Positions 58,233-64,000 of a stretch of DNA of 64,000 nt are shown here, in pieces. The notes under the pieces were generated by a model, which saw only the letters and a program-made list of their open reading frames with translations, ran no database searches and was not told the DNA's origin. Numbering within the stretch: the first letter of the stretch is position 1; the number at the start of each line of letters is the position of its first letter. Source of the stretch: Methylophilus glucosoxydans (GTDB lineage: Bacteria > Pseudomonadota > Gammaproteobacteria > Burkholderiales > Methylophilaceae); the NCBI RefSeq assembly GCF_042676145.1, contig NZ_JBHTJW010000002.1, forward strand, positions 868,001 through 932,000. The letters are read 5' to 3'. A program made the translations under genes and the position numbers.

Positions 58233-58465
58233 TAAAACAAATCCTCGCGGCTTTGCTGTTCTGGCTGGGCACGCTCAGACATAAAATCATCGCTAAATTT
58301 GTCTAAGCTACTAAATAAGGCATCCCAAGAATGGTTGGCGGGAATCAATACTACCGCATTGCCCGATCGCTTGATAAACACCTCATCGCCGTCAAACCTA
58401 AACTCTTTGGGCAAACGTACCGCCTGGCTTTGACCATTTTGAAAAAGTTTAGCTGTTTTCATCAT
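58232..58465 (-). CDS. vapB: VapB antitoxin
   Basis: 77 residues from ATG 58465 (frame extends to a GTG at 58471). TAKLFQNGQSQAVRLPKEFRFDGDEVFIKRSG is the AbrB-type DNA-binding domain; the acidic tail with FSDDFMSERAQPEQQSREDLF binds VapC. Likely autoregulated through the direct repeat just upstream. Confidence 0.92.
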   Translation of the reverse strand: MMKTAKLFQNGQSQAVRLPKEFRFDGDEVFIKRSGNAVVLIPANHSWDALFSSLDKFSDDFMSERAQPEQQSREDLF

Positions 58466-58476
58466 TGCCACCTTTG

Positions 58477-58500
58477 AAGTATATATTTTAAGTATATATT
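58477..58500 (-). promoter_or_regulatory. Candidate VapB operator: tandem 11-base repeats
   Basis: AAGTATATATT occurs at 58477-58487 and again at 58490-58500, a 13-base period, just upstream of vapB. VapBC complexes bind repeated operator half-sites. The repeats also supply -10-like TATA sequence. Confidence 0.5.
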
Positions 58501-58609
58501 AAAATGGATCAAAATCAACGGCCACACCGCCATATATCGAGTACATTTCCGATACATCTTTGCCATCAATCAAAACCGATCCCATCGGTTTAACCAGCAA
58601 CTGAGGCAT
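58499..58609 (-). CDS. Small hypothetical open frame
   Basis: 36 codons from ATG 58609 to TAA 58499-58501, encoding ...GSVLIDGKDVSEMYSIYGGV... The composition is protein-like, but the start has no clear Shine-Dalgarno and I do not recognise the family. It may be a remnant. It lies between vapB and the hsdR stub on the same strand. Confidence 0.3.
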   Translation of the reverse strand: MPQLLVKPMGSVLIDGKDVSEMYSIYGGVAVDFDPF

Positions 58610-58668
58610 ACACAGTTTTGTCCGGCATTACGCTGTATTTCAGGCATGCAAGAAGACATTACAAAGTA

Positions 58669-58902
58669 TCAATGCAATCTTCTTCGAGACACCATTGCAA
58701 TAGGAATATTGCTTTTGTAGTAGAGGATGTAATCCGCACGCTTGCGCTCACCTCGGCTGTGCAATTTACCGCGCACAATGATGCGACCATTAGTAAAACT
58801 GACTTCTTCACGTACTTGCGTTTGAATATCCCAGCCGGCTTGTTGAATAGCAGGGGTGATGAATTTGGTACAAATGTCGCGCTCAGACAGCTTTTGACTC
58901 AC
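58669..58902 (-). pseudogene. hsdR: N-terminal stub of a type I restriction enzyme R subunit
   Basis: Starts normally (MSQKLSERDICTKFITPAIQ) and reads through the conserved HsdR N-terminal segment REEVSFTNGRIIVRGKLHSRGERKRADYILYYKSNIPIA. It then diverges into VSRRRLH and stops, where intact enzymes continue with the E-A-K nuclease motif. About 67 of roughly 800 residues remain. A deletion or rearrangement breakpoint lies near 58690-58702. No hsdM or hsdS is nearby. Confidence 0.8.
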
Positions 58903-59153
58903 CTTATCCCCCTTGCTTGATTTTTTTGCATCTTAGCAAAATTAAAGGTGATTGAGGGCTAATGTATGGGGTTTCATGCCTTAGTGTAAAGCGACCGGGC
59001 AGTTTTAATGGATGGTGACGCAGGCATCTGTGGGTTTGCATTTTGATTCCTACGTCAATTAACGTAGTGATTGCATGAGCGAACTCTCCTAGTATATGCT
59101 CGGGAAAAGCTGGCCTTGTTCCCCGCTTGGCTATTGATACTAAGGATTGTTGA

Positions 59154-62100
59154 TTGTCTAACCCGTCCGTAACCGGATTTACCACCGAACCAGAGACCGC
59201 TACACGCGCTGAGCCGATTCAGCGGATCGTGAAAATTCGTCGCGACTATAACAGTTGGGTCGCGAATGAAACCATTGAGGATTATGCCTTGCGCTATACG
59301 CCGCGGGCGTTTCGTAAGTGGTCTATTCTGCGTGTCTCTAATACGGCGCTGGGGGCGATTTCGTTTTTGGTGCTGGAGGCGATTGGCGGCACCATTACCA
59401 TCAACTATGGCTTTCAGAACGCCTTGTGGGCGATTATGGCGGTGGGCCTGATTATCTTTTTAACCGGGTTGCCGATCAGTTATTACGCGGCCAAGTATGG
59501 CCTGGATATGGACCTGCTGACGCGCGGGGCGGGCTTTGGCTATATTGGCTCGACCATCTCGTCGTTTATTTATGCCTCGTTCACCTTTATCCTGTTTTCG
59601 CTGGAAGCGGCGATTATGGGCTATGCGCTCGAATTGTATTTTCATTTGCCGCTTTATCTGGGGTATCTGGTCAGTGCGCTGATTGTGATTCCGTTGGTCA
59701 CGCATGGGGTGACGCTGATCAGCCGCATTCAGATGATCACGCAGCCGCTGTGGATTGCGCTGATGCTGCTGCCTTTTTTTGCGATTTTCAAGATGGATCC
59801 GGGCGTGATTGACCGGTTGAGTCATTTTGCCGGGATCTCGCCTGAGGGCGGGCATTTTAACTGGGTGATGTTTGGTGCGGCGACGGCGGTGGGCGTGGCG
59901 TTGATCCCGCAGATTGGCGAGCAGGTGGACTTTTTGCGCTTTATGCCGATGCGCAATAAAGAAAACTACTGGCGCTGGAATCTGGGTGTGCTGATGGCGG
60001 GGCCGGGCTGGGTGGTGCTGGGCATGCTCAAAATGCTGGCGGGGGCCTTGCTGGCTTACCTGGTGTTTAACCGCGATATGCCTTTAAGTTCGGCGGTGAA
60101 TCCAACGCATATGTACTGGATTGGCTTTGAGCATGTGTTCAGCAATCACCATGTGGCGCTGGCGGTGACGGCGCTATTTGTCTGTGTGTCGCAGCTTAAG
60201 GTGAATATGACCAATGCCTATGCCGGCTCGCTGGCGTGGTCTAACTTTTTTGCCCGGCTGACGCATAGCCACCCTGGCCGCATTGTGTGGGTGGCGTTTA
60301 ACGTGATGATTGCCATTGTGCTGATGGAGCTCAATGTGTTTCAGGCGCTGGAAGAGATTCTAGGCCTGTATGCCAATGTGGCGATTGCCTGGATTGCGGC
60401 GGTGGTGGCGGATCTGGTGATCAATAAACCGCTGGGGTTGAGCCCCAAGGGCATCGAGTTTAGACGCGCTTATTTGTATGACATTAACCCGGTGGGCGTG
60501 GGCGCCATGTTTATTGCCTCGGCGGTGTCGATTGCGGCGTACACTGGGGCGATGGGCGTGGTGGCGCAGTCATTCTCTACGTTTATTTCGTTGATCACTG
60601 CGCTGGTGATGTCACCGCTGATTGCCTGGTGGACCCAGGGCAAGTATTACCTGGCCAGACCACGGCCTAAGTATTTGCAGCCAACCAAGACCCAGCGCTG
60701 CGTGATTTGCGAGCGTGAATATGAAATGAATGACATGGCGCATTGTCCGGCGTATGGCGGCGCAATTTGCTCGTTATGCTGCTGCCTCGATGCGCGCTGT
60801 CATGACGCATGCAAGCCGCAAGCGCGGCTCAGTGCGCAGTGGGAGGCGTTAAATAAACGCTTTTTGCCGCAGCGCTTGTGGCCACACCTGAATGGCGGCG
60901 TGGCGCATTTTCTGTTGTTGATGGTGATTGCGGTGGTGCTGTTTGGTGCCACCATCGGGTTGATTTACCTGCATGATGCCTTGACCATCGGCCGCGAATA
61001 TCCCGAGCTGATGCGTCACTTCAGGTTGGGCTATTTGAAGATTTTTGTTGCCTTGCTGTTTTTGGGCGGCATTGTCGCTTGGTGGCTGGTGCTGACCTCG
61101 GCCAGCCGCCGGGTGGCACAGGAAGAGTCCAACCGGCAAACCGGTTTGTTGCTTGAAGAGATCGAGTCGCACAAAAAAACCGATGCCCAGTTACAAAAGG
61201 CGCGCCGACTGGCGGAAGAAGCCAACCAGGCCAAGAGCCGCTACATTACCGGTATTAGCCATGAGTTGCGCACACCGTTGAACAGTATTCTGGGCTATGC
61301 ACAGTTGCTCACTAACGATGCCAGCATCCCTGAGCACCGCAAGCAGGCGATTAAAACCATCAGCCGCGGCGGCGAGCATTTGCTGTCATTGATTGAGAGC
61401 ACGCTGGATATTGCCCGCATTGAAAGCGGCAAAATGACCTTTGATGTCAAACCGCTGCATTTCCCCGAGTTTATCGACCAGATTGTCAGCATGTTTGAAA
61501 TTCAGGCCCAGAACAAAGGCTTGGCGTTTATTTTTGAAAAGCAGGGTAATTTGCCCGAGTACGTGCGGGCAGACCACAAGCGCCTGATGCAGATTTTGGT
61601 CAATATCGTCGGTAATGCTGTCAAGTTCACCAGGCAGGGCAGCGTCACGTTCCGGGTCAGTTATGCGCGTGAGATTGCACAAATTGATATTCAAGATACC
61701 GGGCCTGGCATCGCGCCCAATGAGGTGGAAAAAATCTTTGAGCCGTTTGAGCGCGGTAGTGCGGCCGATGTGGTTGGCATTGGTGGCACCGGCCTGGGCC
61801 TGACCATCAGCAAATTGTTGACGCAGTTGATGGGCGGCGAAATGCAGTTCGACAGTGTGCTCGGGCAGGGGACGCGTTTTGAAATCCGGCTGTTTTTGCC
61901 GCAGATCCGTGAAACCGCACATCTCTCTAAAAAGGCTGTACGCCAGCGGCTGGGCTACGAAGGCCCGGCCAGAACCATACTGGTGGTCGATAATGAAGAA
62001 GTCGACCGCCAGTTATTGCGACACACCTTGCAACCACTGGGTTTTATTGTGCATGAAGCCGCCAATGGTCAGGCCTGCGTCAATCAATACCAGATGCTTA

Positions 62101-62621
62101 AGGCGGATGCCATCTTAATGGACTTGGCGATGCCGGTCATGGATGGCTGGGAGGCTGCCTATATCATTCGTCAGGTGCATCACGCACAGCTGCCGATTGC
62201 GATTGTGTCGGCCAATGCCTATGATCGTAACCTGGATAATCAGGCCAAGATTCCGGCGCGCGACTTTTTTGTGAAGCCGGTGAACCTCGAAGAGGTGCTG
62301 GACTGGATAGGTCATCAGTTAAACCTGACCTGGCGTTATGAGGATAGCGAGGGCCCCGCACCGGCGTTAGCCGCCCCTGTGCTGGCGCCGCAAGCGGGAG
62401 ATGAGATTACGGCCACGCCTGCGGAAGCGATTCCGCAGGTGTTGCTGGATAACCTGGTGCAGTTTGCCCGCATGGGCTATGTCAAAGGCGTGCGCGAGGT
62501 GCTGGCCACACTGAGCCGCGAGCATCCGCAACATCAAACATTTATTTACGCACTGCAACAGGCCATGGAACGCTTTGATTTTGCTAAACTGCTGCGCTTG
62601 ATTGAGGAGTATGCCAAATGA
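59154..62621 (+). CDS. NCS1-permease/histidine-kinase/receiver fusion sensor
   Basis: 1155 residues. Residues about 40-500 form a 12-TM NCS1-like (nucleobase/allantoin/hydantoin symporter) domain (FLVLEAIGGTITINYGFQNA, IGEQVDFLRFMP, VNMTNAYAGSLAWSNFFARL). A cluster of nine Cys follows (516, 519, 531, 539, 542-544, 549, 553), suggesting metal binding. Two more TM segments lie at about 583-650. The HisKA domain has phospho-acceptor His703 in SHELRTPLNS, the HATPase has IVGNAVKFTRQG and DTGPGIAP, and the receiver (about 940-1060) has Asp990. The start is TTG 59154 with AAGGA upstream. The stop overlaps the next gene (ATGA). By analogy with CbrA-type sensors, the permease domain probably senses or couples to a nitrogenous solute; the ligand is unknown. 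Confidence 0.88.
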   Translation: MSNPSVTGFTTEPETATRAEPIQRIVKIRRDYNSWVANETIEDYALRYTPRAFRKWSILRVSNTALGAISFLVLEAIGGTITINYGFQNALWAIMAVGLIIFLTGLPISYYAAKYGLDMDLLTRGAGFGYIGSTISSFIYASFTFILFSLEAAIMGYALELYFHLPLYLGYLVSALIVIPLVTHGVTLISRIQMITQPLWIALMLLPFFAIFKMDPGVIDRLSHFAGISPEGGHFNWVMFGAATAVGVALIPQIGEQVDFLRFMPMRNKENYWRWNLGVLMAGPGWVVLGMLKMLAGALLAYLVFNRDMPLSSAVNPTHMYWIGFEHVFSNHHVALAVTALFVCVSQLKVNMTNAYAGSLAWSNFFARLTHSHPGRIVWVAFNVMIAIVLMELNVFQALEEILGLYANVAIAWIAAVVADLVINKPLGLSPKGIEFRRAYLYDINPVGVGAMFIASAVSIAAYTGAMGVVAQSFSTFISLITALVMSPLIAWWTQGKYYLARPRPKYLQPTKTQRCVICEREYEMNDMAHCPAYGGAICSLCCCLDARCHDACKPQARLSAQWEALNKRFLPQRLWPHLNGGVAHFLLLMVIAVVLFGATIGLIYLHDALTIGREYPELMRHFRLGYLKIFVALLFLGGIVAWWLVLTSASRRVAQEESNRQTGLLLEEIESHKKTDAQLQKARRLAEEANQAKSRYITGISHELRTPLNSILGYAQLLTNDASIPEHRKQAIKTISRGGEHLLSLIESTLDIARIESGKMTFDVKPLHFPEFIDQIVSMFEIQAQNKGLAFIFEKQGNLPEYVRADHKRLMQILVNIVGNAVKFTRQGSVTFRVSYAREIAQIDIQDTGPGIAPNEVEKIFEPFERGSAADVVGIGGTGLGLTISKLLTQLMGGEMQFDSVLGQGTRFEIRLFLPQIRETAHLSKKAVRQRLGYEGPARTILVVDNEEVDRQLLRHTLQPLGFIVHEAANGQACVNQYQMLKADAILMDLAMPVMDGWEAAYIIRQVHHAQLPIAIVSANAYDRNLDNQAKIPARDFFVKPVNLEEVLDWIGHQLNLTWRYEDSEGPAPALAAPVLAPQAGDEITATPAEAIPQVLLDNLVQFARMGYVKGVREVLATLSREHPQHQTFIYALQQAMERFDFAKLLRLIEEYAK

Positions 62622-63550
62622 CCAGTCCCAGCCATACCGTGCTAATTGTGGATGATGTGCCAGAGAATCTGGCCTATCTGCACGACGCGCTGGATGAGTC
62701 AGGTTATCAAGTGCTGGTGGCCAATTCTGGCGAGATGGCCTTGCAAATTGCACACCTGATGCAGCCGCAAGTGATTTTTATGGATGCCATGATGCCCGGA
62801 ATGGACGGCTTTGCCACCTGCCGTCGGATTAAAGCCGCAGCAGAAACCCAGCATATCCCGGTCATCTTTATGACTGGCTTGACCGAAGTGGAGCATGTGA
62901 CCATGGCGTTTGATGCCGGTGGTGTGGATTATGTCACTAAGCCGGTCAGGCCGGCAGAAGTGTTGGCCCGCCTCAAGGCGCATGTGCAAAATGCCACCAG
63001 AATGCATCAGGCCACCTCGGCGCTGGATGCCTTTGGTCAGGCGACCATTGCCATCTTGCCCGGCGACAAACGCCTGATATGGCAAACCCCGCTGGCCAAA
63101 CAATATCTGGAGCACTACTTTGCCGAATGGGCTGCCAAAGAAGCCTATCATACGGTGCAAACTTTGCCGCCCATGATTTACCAATGGCTGGAAAACTGTG
63201 TGCAACAGTTCTCCGAAGGCCAGTCCATGCAGACGCTGAATGTGAATCAGGGCAATGCCCGCCTGAGTCTGACGGTGGCCAATACCAGTGAAGAGCAATG
63301 GGTGGTGGTGTTGCGTGAGTATTCGGACGAGGCACAGATCGAATCCTTGGGCAAGCTGTTTCAACTCACCAAGCGTGAATCCGAGGTGTTGTACTGGACG
63401 GTGAAAGGCAAAACCAACAAGGATGTGGGCGAGATTTTAGGCACCAGCCCGCGCATGATCAACAAACATCTTGAGCATGTGTTTCAGAAGCTGGGGGTTG
63501 AAACCAGAACTGCAGCTGCTTCGCTGGTCGCCTCAAAAATCAAATTTTAG
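62618..63550 (+). CDS. REC-LuxR response regulator
   Basis: 310 residues. The receiver has phospho-acceptor Asp56 (VIFMDAMMPGMDGF), an N-terminal DD pair and the Lys of VTKPVRP. A middle region of about 110 residues (about 130-240) resembles a small sensor fold of unknown role. The C-terminal LuxR/GerE HTH is LTKRESEVLYWTVKGKTNKDVGEILGTSPRMINKHLEHVFQKLGV. Translationally coupled to the sensor kinase, so it is the output of that system; its targets are unknown. Confidence 0.92.
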   Translation: MTSPSHTVLIVDDVPENLAYLHDALDESGYQVLVANSGEMALQIAHLMQPQVIFMDAMMPGMDGFATCRRIKAAAETQHIPVIFMTGLTEVEHVTMAFDAGGVDYVTKPVRPAEVLARLKAHVQNATRMHQATSALDAFGQATIAILPGDKRLIWQTPLAKQYLEHYFAEWAAKEAYHTVQTLPPMIYQWLENCVQQFSEGQSMQTLNVNQGNARLSLTVANTSEEQWVVVLREYSDEAQIESLGKLFQLTKRESEVLYWTVKGKTNKDVGEILGTSPRMINKHLEHVFQKLGVETRTAAASLVASKIKF

Positions 63551-63597
63551 CGAGCTGGCAGGCGAGTCATCGTTGCCAGCCGCATGTCGGTTCAATG

Positions 63598-64000
63598 TTA
63601 GAAGTTGTAGATGAGACCCACCGTGCCGACGTTGGTATCAAAGCCTTTACTGCCGCCACCAGTCACATCCACTTCTGCTCGGTAGTGATCCCAGCCTACG
63701 CGCATGGACAAGGTTTTATCGTAGTGATATTCCGCACCCAGGCCATAGGTGGCCCCGGTGTGTGTGGCATCGTTATAGGCGCTCAAGCCAGAGGAGACCT
63801 TGCTTTTGGTGGCGGCGACACCGAGTTTGCCATAAAAATCAAAGGATTCATTGAGGGGTATGCTGCCCACAGCCGTCAAGCTGAGGGCATCGGCCTTGGC
63901 GCTGCCACTGACGTTATCCGTCACCTTACCTATCCCGGTATATTGGCCTTCGACGGCAATATACTGATTGAATCGATAGCCGCCGACGGCGCCAGCAATC
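63598..64000 (-). CDS. OmpA-like/opacity-type outer-membrane beta-barrel (5' end outside window)
   Basis: The frame continues to the window edge without a start. The visible part has alternating amphipathic strands (GGYRFNQYIAVEGQYTG, FDFYGKLGVAATKSKV, YGLGAEYHYDKTLSMRVGWD) and ends TVGLIYNF with terminal Phe, typical of an eight-stranded porin-family barrel. It converges on the response regulator. Confidence 0.8.
   Translation of the reverse strand, partial: IAGAVGGYRFNQYIAVEGQYTGIGKVTDNVSGSAKADALSLTAVGSIPLNESFDFYGKLGVAATKSKVSSGLSAYNDATHTGATYGLGAEYHYDKTLSMRVGWDHYRAEVDVTGGGSKGFDTNVGTVGLIYNF

Noticed and set aside
58904..59185. 93-codon minus-strand frame overlapping the sensor-kinase start
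   Set aside because: Composition is not protein-like and it overlaps the start of a well-supported gene; more likely a leader region.
1..64000. CRISPR array, prophage or IS element
   Set aside because: No regularly spaced direct repeats, no transposase, integrase or phage structural genes were seen; the repeats present are palindromic and dispersed.

Overview
The window comes from a Gram-negative methylotrophic betaproteobacterium, most probably Methylophilus or a close Methylophilaceae relative. The evidence is: an fmdC-A-B-D-E-F amide/urea operon in the gene order known from Methylophilus methylotrophus; PqqA precursor genes for the methanol dehydrogenase cofactor PQQ; the betaproteobacterial lolB/ispE/tRNA-Gln/prs/rplY/pth block; and ubiE-ubiJ-ubiB. 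No phage, IS transposase, rRNA operon or CRISPR array was seen.

Layout. 1-5.1 kb: an MscS channel, then three near-identical pqqA mini-cassettes (promoter, 23-residue peptide gene, hairpin, terminator) interleaved with a Fur-box-controlled TonB receptor and a TumE/TumA toxin-antitoxin pair; no pqqBCDE is present. 5.1-11.4 kb: an accessory stretch with a frameshifted lipoprotein gene, an SDR remnant, a divergent MBL hydrolase/LysR pair, an AT-rich AIPR defence-type gene bounded by an unusual folded inverted repeat, and a duplicated tRNA-Met 3' end. 11.4-39 kb: mostly core genome: HD-GYP, ychF, a GGDEF/EAL protein, pth-rplY-prs, tRNA-Gln, ispE, lolB, TPR protein, a Gld-type ABC transporter, mutM, a diguanylate cyclase, an SSS symporter, the ubi genes, a dynamin-like GTPase split by a C9 tract, and rpoH. 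Between lolB and ispE sits an alpha-carbonic-anhydrase-like protein that has lost two of its three zinc ligands. rpoH lies behind a textbook CIRCE element and has no conventional start codon next to its Shine-Dalgarno.

41-55.5 kb is one continuous amide/urea nitrogen-scavenging supercluster. It holds an outer-membrane porin (fmdC), formamidase (fmdA), a zinc-ribbon regulator (fmdB), a five-part ABC importer (fmdDEF-urtDE), urease structural and accessory genes (ureDABC-EFG) and a nickel permease (hupE/ureJ). Substrate would cross the porin, be captured by FmdD, imported by FmdEF-UrtDE, and hydrolysed by formamidase or urease; HupE supplies nickel. Several intergenic gaps carry long palindromic repeat elements.

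55.5-58.9 kb is a graveyard of toxin-antitoxin and defence genes: a lone vapB, an LRR-kinase, higA with a probable higB stub, a lone parD, an intact vapBC pair, and the N-terminal stub of a type I restriction hsdR. 59.1-63.6 kb encodes a transporter-like sensor: an NCS1 permease domain, a Cys-rich cluster, a histidine kinase and a receiver in one polypeptide, translationally coupled to a REC-LuxR response regulator. The window ends in a partial outer-membrane beta-barrel gene.

Calls rest on reading motifs and sequence by eye; no database search was run.
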